Shown piece by piece: positions 1 to 12,300 of a stretch of DNA of 64,000 nucleotides. The notes below the pieces were generated by a model. The model worked only from the letters and a program-made list of their open reading frames with translations, did no database searches and had not been told where the DNA came from. The position numbers and the translations under genes are program-made. This stretch comes from Eopsaltria australis (taxonomy: Eukaryota > Chordata > Aves > Passeriformes > Petroicidae). Every line of letters begins with the position of its first letter. The first letter of the stretch is position 1. Location: assembly GCA_034509425.1 (NCBI GenBank), contig JAVTVJ010011652.1, forward strand, positions 9,232,001-9,296,000, written 5' to 3'.

Positions 1-178
1 TTATTTATACCATTGCAAAATTCTCTGATGTGAGCACTACCTTTGATTTTGACCAGTAAGGTTTTATGTCCACTGGCTTTTTTCCCCCGTAGTTTAGTGT
101 ATCTGCTCTCTGTACAGATCATTCATCACTAAAGGGTTTTCCACTCCGTCTCTCTGATTCAGTTTGTTCCTTTTGCAG
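1..178 (+). other. ADGRA1 intron, 3' end (upstream part outside window)
   Basis: The stretch ends in a pyrimidine-rich tract and the acceptor TTTTGCAG directly before the GPS exon. The intron is phase 1: one base of the split codon lies in the exon to the left and two (AT) open the exon here. A second AG in GATTCAG at about 157-163 is a less likely acceptor because the pyrimidine tract lies after it. I see nothing else. Confidence 0.75.
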
Positions 179-387
179 ATGGGTGCAGTTTTGGAAACCT
201 CACCAGCCCTCTTACGATAGGATTGAGGCACTTTGCACGGGGTATAGACCCCATTGCAGCCTTCTGGGATTTTGACCTTCTAGATGGACATGGAGGCTGG
301 TGGGGAGAAGGGTGCCACATAATTAGTTCTGCAGGCAATATTACCACCATTCAGAGTACACACTTCAGTAACTTCGCAGTGCTAATG
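179..387 (+). CDS. ADGRA1: ADGRA1 exon: C-terminal GAIN/GPS segment and tethered agonist
   Basis: The exon has 209 bases: two finishing a split codon, then 69 codons. The protein contains [16 protein letters not shown], then GEGC, then [17 protein letters not shown]. This is the GPS subdomain that ends the GAIN fold in adhesion GPCRs, including the FWD and GGW..GC signature. The cleavage triplet, usually HL followed by T or S, reads H61-F62-S63, and SNFAVLM fits the tethered-agonist pattern. N-glycosylation sequons occur at N6 (NLT) and N53 (NIT). Only one GPS cysteine (C45) remains: the usual first is Ala (AFWD) and the one after TTIQ is Ser. The donor is ATG/GTAAGT, so residue 69 is Met at a phase-0 junction. 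The paralogue ADGRA3 has a very similar segment, and here the segment leads straight into the ADGRA1 exon at 8661. Confidence 0.9.
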
Positions 388-3300
388 GTAAGTATATGAC
401 TTAGCAAATATTCATCTATATTTCTCTCTCTTTCTCTCTCTTGCCATACATTTATGCTCATCTGTTTCATTCTTACTTCTCAGGAGCTGACCTTCTGGGT
501 TTTTATAATGTTTAGTATAAAACAGTCTAAAAGAAAGTAAGTTATTTAACTGCTAGCAAGTGAATAAACCTGGTGGTCAGTTTTAATATCCTGAGACAGG
601 CCTAATCAGAAATGACATTAAATTCAGTCTTATAAATGAAAGTTCCATCAAGGAATGATTAGCACATAATGGTTATAAATTATAGGACAGGGTTTAAAAA
701 TGTATACTCCTGTGTGCTTTTACATCAGCACATCTCAGAGGCTGGTCTGCTTTTGTTCCTGCCCTGCACTGTGTTGATCATACTAATTAGTTGCAGGCAT
801 ACCGCAATGTTGAATCATTTAATAAATGGAGAGGAATAACATCTTCTGCTCTTTTAAGTAAGGACAGAGCTGTCCTTGTTGATTCTGTAGGAGTTTTGGT
901 TTGTACCCCCATGCCGGCAGCCTACTTACGAAATTGCTGTTTGTGAAGAAAAAATATTCCTGTGCAGTGCTAACACATCAGCTGCTTTGCTCTGCTCTCA
1001 GTCACACTCACAGTTCCCATTGCAGTTATTTAACTAACCTGCTGAACAGAAAGTTACCTTCATGAAAGCAAAAATATTATGCATACAATAATGAACTGTT
1101 ATTATTCAGGGACTAAAGGAAAGTGAACAAAAAATTGAAAGGCTTCTAAGCTTCATGGGTGCGAAAATGTTTGCATCCTTAAAAATACTTATTATAAACC
1201 AGTTGTAAAAAGATTAGACATACGTGTACTATTAATTCTAGATTGCTCTTGAATGCTGATACATGATTGCATTGTAGATGCTGCTTGTGTACATTACAGA
1301 AATGTTTATAGTTGAGTAAATAATGTATTGTGTGTGTGTGTAAGGGACAGCAAACACAGGCGACAGGAATTGCGAGGACGTGTGCAGAGAATACCAATCT
1401 GCTGCTGTCAGATGGAGCCCAGATGGCAGCCAATCATAGCACAAAGCTGTGGTACCCACAAGTTAAATGCAGATATTATCGTCCACTTCCTGAGAACTGA
1501 TTTCCCTGAGACTTAGTTGAACATTTTTGCACCTATTATAGAATTGTTCAGAATTTAAGAGCTGTTCCTCAGATTTGATGACATAAAATATACCTCATTT
1601 TCTACAGCTCCTGTGAGTTCCCTTTTTCCCCCAGCTGCTTGTTTCCTAGAATGTGAATCATAATTTTGCTTTGAGGATGTTTTCCTAAATTAATTAAAGA
1701 AAGCACCTGTTGAATTTGCAGGTGCCACACCCAAAATGGCTTCCTCCTCCTTCAACTGCTTGAGTTCAGTCAATTCTTTTTAAACTTTGAGGAGTTACTA
1801 CATGTTAATTAACTGTTTGCAAGCAATCAATTCAATAGTTTCTTTTTGGTTCAAAAATTGAATACTGGCACAAGGCCTGCAGTTAATTTTTGGTTTGTAA
1901 AGCCCATTTATCCCTGATAAGATGCAGGAGGTGAGTTTTTCTACAATCATAAAGGCAACTGAGGCACTTTTTACTGGAGCTTTTGTATCTGGTGTGTAAT
2001 TCTGCTGTAGGCCTTGTGTTTGCTTCGTTATGAGAATTCAACTTTGCTTTATTTCATGTGTGCATCTTCCAGTTTTATCTGTGCAAGACAAGAAAGTAGA
2101 ACCTTAGACTCACTGTTGCTTTGCAATTGCTATGGTAGCGAACAATGGGATATGTTTCTTAGCTCATGTTTCACAGTAACTTTTAAGAAAAAAGATTGCA
2201 TGTAATTTTAAAATATACATATATAAATATGCACACACACAAATCCATTTTCCAACCATTGTCTTTCTAAACAGTTAATGGAAAATTTTTGTAGCTTCAT
2301 TATGTGCAAACATTTTCATTCAAGTATTATTTCTTAGTCACTATTTTGTGGTATGAAGTCAAGGATTGTTTTATTGGATAGAAACTGGGCAGTTATTCTG
2401 GGCAGTTCAATTCTCATACCAGAAATAAAAAATACTTAATTGTTCTGCATAGTTAATAATATTTTTTAAAAACCGTATAAAGTGCATATGTGTATCTTAT
2501 TAATTCGTATCTAAATGCCTAATATATTATAAAATACTAACAAGCAGTCAGCAAAATTAAAATACCTGGCATATGGTGTGCAGCTAATGAAGTTAGCTAC
2601 AATATCATGATACATGTCATCAATCTGTAATTCTCTAATGTGTTAAACAACAAAAATTCATAATTGATTATTATGGTTTGGGCTAATTGCAGAAAACTGT
2701 AGTAGTTATCTGTAAACTAAAAAGCAGCACTGAAGCTTTGCATTTCCATCAGAATTGTGTACATCCTGCTGTGGATTAAGTTGAAAATGAAGCCTCAGTC
2801 AATCCAACTGTCCTTTTTATAGTTAGCAAAGCACATACTCTGATTTGTCATCTTTTTAAATAGTAAGATGAAGTTTCTTAAGCTGCTTTCATAAAAGTTG
2901 TTTATGCCTATGTGCCATAAGAGGGTTAAAATTAAGGTTTTCTAGAGTCCTTTTTTTAGAAAGGCAGCAATCAAGGATTTATCAACTACGATTGATAATT
3001 AATAAGCATGAGCATACTTCAAGTGAGAGGAGTCATGTAGAGCCAGCTGATTTCTCTCTATGACAGTTGTTCAAGTGATGTCAATGAGAGAGAAAGTATA
3101 GTTTGGAGGTTGGGTTGGAAAGGAAGTACAAGCTCCTTCCCTCACGTGGCCTCACACTTGTGTTTGCTCTGGCTTGGGCGGGCAAATAGGAGTAAAATAG
3201 CAGTCAGACATAACAGAGTGTTACCTGATCAGCTTTTGAGTAGGATGTCCTAGAGGCAAATACTATGAACTAACTCCCACATTATGTTCCTGCCTTTTAC

Positions 3301-6300
3301 TTTGTGTACTGTTTAGACCAGTCCTCTATTTTGTCTTTTCTTCAGTTATCTATAGGAGAAAGAGAGTTTGTTGCACTTTAGGAGGTGTTCAAAGCCCCCT
3401 AAGGTCCTGAACTTGCAATGTGATTTTCTATTTCACAGTAAAATAATTAATTTATATACTTTGAAGCTTTGTTATATTTAAAGATAAGTATTTGTTTCTT
3501 AAATACTTTTACTTATGCTCTTGTGTGAACAGAGCTGTATATCAGTGTTTTAATTTTTCAGGACAATGTGTGTATGTTATGACCAATCCAGAGACCTCTA
3601 TATCTGAGTAATAACTCTTCAGGAGATGACAAAAATATCCCCTAACAACAATGAATTTCAAAATTTTCTAAATGTGTTTTGGCATACATTGTCCTCTGTT
3701 CTTCCTTTCATTTTTCTTAGAACACAATAGAAACTCAATAGTGATGGATATTACTGTAATTGTGTACAGCATTTCCTTTCCCTCCTTAGACTGCTTTGTC
3801 AATAGTAATTTCCTCAAATCTGCCAAATAAACACAGATAAAATTCTTAAATCTAAGTATGGTACTTCCCAATTAACGTCAAATGGATTAATAAATATTCT
3901 TAGCACTTCTAACTGTAATCCTAAAAGTAGGTTAATCAACATAAAATCATAAGCAGCTCCTTTCCTGTTTTGTCACAATGTTTCTTATCATTCCAACCAC
4001 TATAGGTGTGGGTTTTGTTGGATTTTTGGGTTTGGTTTATGTGTGTAAGGAGTAATTATTTGCCAAAGTAGCATACATTCAGCGGATGCTTATAGGAGAT
4101 AATTAGGGCTGAGGAGACTGAGCTGACAAAACCAGAGCATATTTGAAACTGTTCTGGAAGCAAACTTTGGAAAACCATGTGAATGAGAAACTGAGAAGAG
4201 GCAGGATACTAGGAATGGATCACAGTAAGAGTTAGGGGATTTTTCTCTTGTTGTTTTGCAAACATTCCCCCAATCTTTGAAGTCTTTCCAATTTGGTACA
4301 AAAAAAGCTGCTTTTTCAACATTTTCTTTGTTACTGGAGACAATTGCAGAATTTCTTACACCTGTTCATGAAGTTCAGTTCTGAAAACAGTCTTCTAAGC
4401 TTCCATCTTTCAGGTCTCCTCCAAATTAAAGAGCCTGTCAAAGCCTTTTGAGAAATTAATTCATGAGTCGGGGAAGTATTACAGACATGTCATTTAGAAG
4501 GTTGACATAATTACAGTATTTGACATTTTCCCCATAGAGAACACAGGGTTTTCTCATAACAGGCTGTGGGAACATGGTTCAGTACTTTGAAAAATCAGAC
4601 TGCCTATAACGAGAGGTTCAAGAAAGAACATTTCAAGTCTTTTTTCACATTTAAACACCTACAGGATAGACCTTGGCAGAGTTTAGGCACCAAAGATTGC
4701 CAAAGTGATCCGGAACGTTTACTTGTTGTATTTAAAATTAACAATTGGTGTAGTAGGAACTACAAAATTCCCTGGAATTGGATTCCTCTGCACGTGTGTA
4801 GATGTTTCCCAGTGTGAAGAGCCTGCAAGGAGGCACATGCTCTTCACTGAAAGTCTCAGTTGGCATGTGCTGCTCACTTCTCACGTAATGCTCATTCTCC
4901 TCAGAGAATGCTTAGCCCATATGGACAGTATTGAGTCCAGCCCCCCAGAAAAGGCTGCTTTTTTAATAATATTCCTGGCTGTCATTCTTTTGCACAAAGC
5001 CTTGTAATTAGAGTGCTCTTAAGAGCAAGATCTGCTTTTTATTTCTTTTTCCTTCAATGTACATTTTATTAAATTGCATTTAATAATACGTATTATTTGC
5101 TCTGTAAAAAGCATCGACTGGCTTGGTACTGGGCTCAAAAATCCAGGCTTGTCTCCTCCAAAATGCAATGATTTTATCACAAATCAGGTCCCTGGCTCAA
5201 GCTCTTTCTTTCTGTTTGTTTTTCCTTTCTATTGGCTTAATGGATCTTGCATTCATCATGGTGCAACTCCAGCCAGCAGGTAAATGGATTCAGATTATAA
5301 AGCTCAGTAAAATGGGACAACTCTTGGAAGACAGATGTAAATTAAAGACCTGGAATCCAGGCCTTGGGATATTTTATTGTCTTGGTGGCTTCTACTGAGC
5401 TCCTTTCAATTCAGCAATGTCATTCTTGTACCGAAGTGCCCAAAGCTAGACACAATAGTTGAGATTTGGGCTCACGAGTGTGGATAGAAGGGAAGAATCA
5501 CTTCCCTTCTTCTGCTGCATGCAGTCTTGGTAATGTGGCCCAATATGGGATTCACCTCATGTGCCACAAGTGCCCATCACTGTCTTGGTTTGTTTCACAC
5601 CCTCTTAAAAGGGTGAACGAATGACAATTTCTCTTTAGACAACATTTAATGGGCCTTGTAGTTGTAGACACCAGTTTGTAATGGTCAAAGTCTTGTAAGT
5701 ATTCATTTTCCTGGGATAATTCCTGCGATTTTTCAATATCATCATGATTTGAATTCCCACTAGGAAATAAAATCAAACCTCACTTCTTAAAATGTAACAT
5801 ACAATTGTGCTGCTTTGCATACAGCATTTAAAAAATGCTGCTTTTCTACATGTTGTCTTCCCCAGAAGATTACTCAAGGGAAGTAGATAGATCAATAAGG
5901 TTTAATTACCATCAGAGAGCAGACAAGATACATCTGTTATTTATCTGTAATGAAATCAGTTTTCAAGATACAAAACTCTTAAAAAGGATATTCTTCTTTG
6001 TCATTAGTGCATTATCATACTCAAAATTTTACCATTTATTTACTGTAAAAGATTAGATAAGAGATAATAATAAAAAAAATTAATATTTAAAAATGGAATT
6101 AGTTTTAAGATGTTGATTGTTCTTCATTCTTCCGCAGACAAAACTGTATTCCTGTAGGATACATGGCATTTGCTTTTATAGTGATGTTCAAACACAGGGA
6201 GAGGTTGAAACTTGCATTTACACTATTAAAAGCCAGGTCTTTAATACACAGTGATGGTACTCAAGTAAAATTGCTTTCAATTTTTTTGCTACATAAATGT

Positions 6301-9300
6301 GTAGCTTCACTGTGCTTTCTTTTTCACAACTCTGACTTTTCAGAGTGTATCCAACTTACTTATTTCTTTAAATAACTGTACTGTTACTACTGTATAGTTA
6401 TAGTAACACATTTCTGAATGCAGAGGAATGAAGTGTGTACCTAAAATTATGCCAAAGGGTTCTACTGGTATAATGAAAATATAATTACATCAGTAAGAAC
6501 TAGAATTAAATGTTTTATCATTTTTAGCTGAATATTTCTGTTTAAACTGTCCAGTTGTTTGCATTGCTACTCTAATAATATAAGCTAAAATTGTATTGAA
6601 CATTCCTGGTAAATAGTCATTCATCTACCTCGAGAGACTTACTCTATAAAAGAATTAATGGGGAGATGATGCAAATAAAAACATGGGAGAAAAAGATGAT
6701 CAGAAAAAGAGTGTTTGAGTAGACATTCAGCAGTGGTTCTGAACCAACAGATTTTTAAAGAATTATTTGAAAGTTGTGAATTCATGATATTCTGAGTGTT
6801 TATGCATGCACACTGAATAAAAACGAAAGTGAGAAGGCCTTAAGAGTATAGATCTGTCACATTGAGAAATGGCACATCAAAAGACAGAGTTCATTTCCTC
6901 CTCTATTCCATTTGTGACTGGGGGAAGAGCAGGAAGAGCTGACACCTCTAGAAGAGACAGCATAAGCCGAGTTCCTCTGTGAGAAGTGACTCCACCTCTC
7001 ACTCTTGAGTCGTGGTGAACTGGGCAGGGCAGAGAGAGACCTTGTGTGAGGGACAGGAGTGACAGACCAGCTTTAACTGAGGTCCATTGCAAGCTGAGGA
7101 AGTACCTGAAGAGAAATGAGATGTGATAACATATAGCTGGCATTTAGTTCATAAGTTATTTCTTCGTTTTGATGGTCTTTTTATATTTGTTGTAAGCTTC
7201 TCTGTTTAGAATAGACATTCATATGCATCTGGAGAAACTGGTACAATCAATCTTAGAAACTTTAAAGCTAATAATGAAGGAAAATAATAACTACCAGGGC
7301 ATCTGTTACTTGTGAGGACCATTTTAGAAGGTAAACTAAATTCTCCCAATTTAGTAATTGCATATACTCATGAACATTATCTGCTTGTACGTGGACAAGT
7401 TCATATACATAAATAATGGTGCAAGAAATCAACTCTCTGCATGCAAATGCAATTAAACAGAGGTATTAGCATTACAGTCCCAGTTTTCTAAGGGGAGATT
7501 TCACCTCTGGAAAATAAGGTATTGAATCTTCTTCTGAGGGAACATAACACTGTCAAATAAGAAAAAAAAAATCTTTTAAATGTATGCCAGTATTTTAAAT
7601 GTTGGAGTTTGCTGGATTGTCATATTCAGTACTATTTCAGATTTTAGCTTTTTCTGTGCTGGGATGTATATTCATTTTTATGTGAACAGTTAGTGCCAGT
7701 GCACATGGGAACTGGCATGTAGATGACACTGTCTTTGCACTCAGGTGATAGGTTTTGTGTATAATTTTTAGTACCTGTGTGCAGAAATGTAGTTCCACAA
7801 GCAAGTGTGGCTTAATGCACTACAGGGAATGTCAGATGTTTGCTTTAATTCAGATCGTCTGAATTTAATTCAAATAGTCTGAAGACATTCTGTTTTATGT
7901 AATGGGCTCATTTTGCTTTTTGTCCATCACACCTCCAGACTGAGCTCTCCTAAAGAAATTTAGAATGGGAATTTGATAAGGTTAATTTTACAAAGATATT
8001 GATAGTTTTTTTCTTATGTTTTTCATGAAGAATTGTGTCACTAGGCACTAATATGGCCAAAAGGAATGCATGGATCTTTACTCTGCTGTTAATATAGCTG
8101 CCCAAGTCACTTTTGAATTACTGTAAGGAGTAGAGTATTTGCAACTAAGTGTGAAGGTCACTGGGTTACAGGAGTTGTATCAACTGGTAATTATTTTTCA
8201 GTCAGTTGATAATTTGGGTATATTTTCATGGCTTTTTTTTTGTTGAGTGGCTCTTCTGCAGCCATATATATATATATGCCATTTAGAGACCTTTATGGTG
8301 ATTTGATATTTTGTGTTTAATATCTTAGCAAAATACACTCATAAAGTTCATGTTATCAGAAGGACCAGATATTGCTAATGCCAGGAAAATGTAATATTCT
8401 GTGTATTTTTTCAGACCTTTTTTTTTTAATTAGGATATGTCTGCTTGTACAAAAAGGTTAATTTCTGTCTAGCAAATTGTATGCAGATGAGGAAGGAGCA
8501 GTCTGTTATTGTAAATTCATGAACTGTATCTACATTAGAAGTTCATCTTTTTTTTTTCCTGCCCTTGGAAAGGAACAGCTAGAAATGACAGGACACAATG
8601 GAACGAAGTCTCAGTTTCACACATGCCTAACAATGTTAAACCATTCTGCTCTTTCCATAGGATTTTAAGACAGTGCTGTCTTTCCCCCAGTACCCAGGGG
8701 AGTTTCTGCACCCTGTGGTTTATGCATGTACTGCAGTTATGTTGTTGTGCCTGTTTGCTTCCATTATCACCTACATAGTCCATCACAGGTAAGAATTTCA
8801 CTTTAAACACTTGTGTTGAATGGTCAGCTTAGGCACTTCCATTTTTATAGCTCTTACTGTAAAGAGAAGTTTAAATTATCTGAATTCCTGTTGGATAGTA
8901 ATGGCAGCAATGTGATTTGCACAAGAGAAATCAAAACAAAGTTTATGTCAATCTTTCTTTCCTGACACATATGTTTAAATTTTCTTCAAACTTTCCCTAA
9001 GATTTCTAACTCAACAATTCAATACAAAACCATGGACACTCTCAAATTGCTTTCTGGCATCTTCCTGTCGAGCAGCACTTTGGTCAGCTACACTTGCCAT
9101 ATTGGCTTTTAAGACCAAGTTTGGTTGGAAGACTGGTAACTATCACTGGATAAAAGAGACTTCCTTTGTCTTCTAAATTCTGGGTTTAGAAAATTTGTGT
9201 TTTCCTTTATATGAAAAATTTATATAAATGCCATTTTAACTACATACTTCTGGTTAAAGACCATTAGGAATTTAAAAGAGTAAGAATGTATTGTACTGTA

Positions 9301-12300
9301 GAAGCTGCTAAATATTAATTACATGAAGTTAATGCAATGTCTTCTGGTCTTCAGCTTCCATTTAATCCTTTAGAGAGATCTTGTTAAAGTTCCGCACACA
9401 TGAAGCTATGCAATAAGCCTTTTGCTTTTAGTACTCTACTTTAAATGCTTGATTTGGTGGAGAAAAGTTTAAATCAGTAGACTTTTATGATTTTTACCAT
9501 TTATTTTACCTTTTTATCATTTATTTCAATACTGTATAAGTCAGACTCTGTCCTGTGGGTAGATTGTTACATAGGTATTCAAGCACCAGAGAATTTTATT
9601 CTATCAAATAAAATATTTTTTCCAAATAGTAATTTTTATAATAAATAGGTTGGGGTTTTAATTTCAAAATGTGATTTTTTTCAACAGCACAATCCGAATA
9701 AGCAGAAAAGGATGGCACATGCTTCTCAACTTTTGTTTTCATACTGCTCTCACATTTGCTGTTTTTGCTGGTGGAATCAATCGCATTAAATATCCAATTA
9801 TATGTCAAGCTGTAAGTATCTGCCTTAGTAATTTGTACTAATAGAATTGAAACTTGCAAATGAGTTTTAAGCATAATATTGGCAGTTCTCCTTCTTTTCT
9901 TATATTAATCCTGGATCTTAAATTTTCAAAATAAACCATTATAAGCATGTCTTTTAAAGGCCAGCACTAGGAATGTTCAGTGTTTGGTTGTCACGTGAGT
10001 TTCGCTAAGAGGGTGGTCAATGCATTAACTTCTCTGAGGCTCAGACTGCCTTTTTTGTTTGTTTTTGTTGGGTTTTTTTTTTTAAGAAAAGCCCTGAAAA
10101 TCTTAGTATTTCTCTACTGTACAGGATAGTTGAAAACTGTGGATACGAAATATTTCTGTCCTTCGTGCACCTTGGATTGAATGTGTGGTACTAAAGTTAC
10201 TGCTTCACTTTGGTAATACATGCACTGTTTCCCTGAAGGTGGCCCTGGCTTCACTGGATGATCCCTAAGGAGAAAAAGTAGACCAGAGTACTTGTGATTT
10301 ATGGACCCTTGTTTGCATTGTTGGACTGTTTCACATCTCTTGCCTCAGTATTTTTGGGGTAATAGTGTTGTGAGATGCACAGACAGGGCTGGATTCAGCT
10401 GCTCTGAATATAAAGGCTGAGTCTGTACAATATGTAAAGAGGGTCAGTTCAGTCATCTTCTGTAATGCCCCATGAGGGCTTGTTGCAATTTGTTTGCCTT
10501 GAATATTTCTTCCTCTCAGATTTTGTAGAAGTGCATCAGGTCTCATGAATGTTGTTGGTATTTACCTGTAGTAAATACCTGACCTACACTTTGTTTAGCC
10601 AGTCTTCTCCCAGATATTTTGCCTGTCACTAATCCAGTTCTGACTGGCTTGAATGAATGTAAACAGCAAGAGTCAGGAGCCATCAGCAGAGTCACTGCAA
10701 AATTTGCATAATTAGTGTAAAGAGTGATCACTCTAGGATTCAGTGAGATGCTTTGGAAGTACTTCGTTTATCCTTGTGTGTGGCCATCAGTAAACAGCAC
10801 ATGTGAGTCTGTAAGCACTGTCATGTTTTACATGTGAAGTCTACCTGTGTGCATTCCATGATACTCATTTAAATAACACAGTTGACCACTAGAGTATTTT
10901 GAGAGAAACATCTCACAATATCTAGTGCATTGTGTTATAATTAATCTGTAAGTTCTAGCAGATTGAAATATCACTTACCATTGTCTTTGTCTGCTGTTTG
11001 CAAGTGATAGTAGCAGATTAGTTTGTAGCCATGGCCATGTAATTACATGATCACAAATGACCATCTGTTGTTTCAGGCGTTGTCTGGTTATTTACTTTGC
11101 AGCTTGCATAGTAGCAACGTGGTATTAACAGCCATAATGAAAAATTGATTGAGATAAATGTGTTATTAATAGCCTTTTATAAGTTGTACATAAACTACAG
11201 GGGTATCTTAATAAAGTGTATTATCAGTGGCATCTGTCTCTTGCCATGGGATGGGGCCAGCTCCTGAGCTGCTGAGAACTGTGCTGACTTAGAGAAACTG
11301 AATTGAGCCATTCATATCTGTCTGCTAACCAGTTTCATTAAGTTATTTGTTTACCTGACAGTATGTTACATCAACAGAAAATATCATCAGTAGTTACAAT
11401 ATAGGAAAGATACAGGTGACACAAGACAGAGACTGTCCTCTATTTCTTGCTAGAAATTGTCTGATTCAATTAGACAGGGCTAATGGATGAAATAGTTCAA
11501 ACAATCTAAGACAAGGCTCCAATAGCTGGTAATAGAGGCTGAAAATAGAGGCCATTCCACTGGTATCCTTCAATCTGCTAAAATTCAAAGCACAACTTCA
11601 ACCTACAGCAATGCAATTTTCACTTTTTATTTCCTGAGTGCATAGGGAAAGATTCCAGCTGCAAGTATTTTTTGTCCTAATCACTGAAATGTATCAAAGC
11701 CAGTCAACCATCACCTTTCCTATTGTAATTATCCCTAACGCTTCCGCGAAAATTTCACTGCAGCATACTTATCAGTGTGAAATAATGGACTAAGTTAACT
11801 TTTATCCTTCAAATTTAACGAAAAAGGGTGGTTCTAAATTAGCTTCATTTGGATCACCTTCTGTCTCTAAATGAGTAGTTCCAGGTTAGTTTTAAACATC
11901 AGGAATTAATGCTGTGGAAATGGGCCTATTTTTTGTGATAGCTGGAAGAACCTTCAAATCCCCTTGAAGGCAAAATAGTAAAAAAAAAAGTCTTTTTAGA
12001 AATGGTCAGACATTTATTTTTATGTGGAATCTAAAAATGCAAAATTTCCTTTTAAACCTGCATATCTATTTCAGAGAGGATTTTGTATGGACCTTTCACT
12101 TGCATATGTCCTCTGCAGCCTTTATGATTTACAAAAACCCTGATGTTAGAGTGCAGGTCTAGAAGAGTTGATTGCATCTTCGCACAATTCCTGTGTAAAT
12201 GTTTCTACAGAGTCTTTAGATTACCCTTGAATCTCATTCTGGATGTCACTGAATGTTGGCTGTTGTAGAATCCAGACTCTTGAGTTTACTGGCAAAATCT

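Larger units (their letters stand above)
388..8660 (+). other. ADGRA1 intron, phase 0, 8.3 kb
   Basis: The donor is GTAAGT and the acceptor CTCTTTCCATAG. It is AT-rich and holds a (TG)n run at 1329-1341, a pair of inverted E-boxes at 1704-1724, a decayed CR1 piece near 5375-5590 and a short (AT)n run near 8264-8276. The open frames inside are short and show no family I recognise. An alternative first exon for a GAIN-less form of the receptor would be expected here if one exists, but I could not pick one out. Confidence 0.75.

Noticed and set aside
3100..3125. Possible CR1 3' end (GGTTGGGTTGGAAAGGA)
   Set aside because: Only about 17 bases match and the flanks do not continue the consensus.
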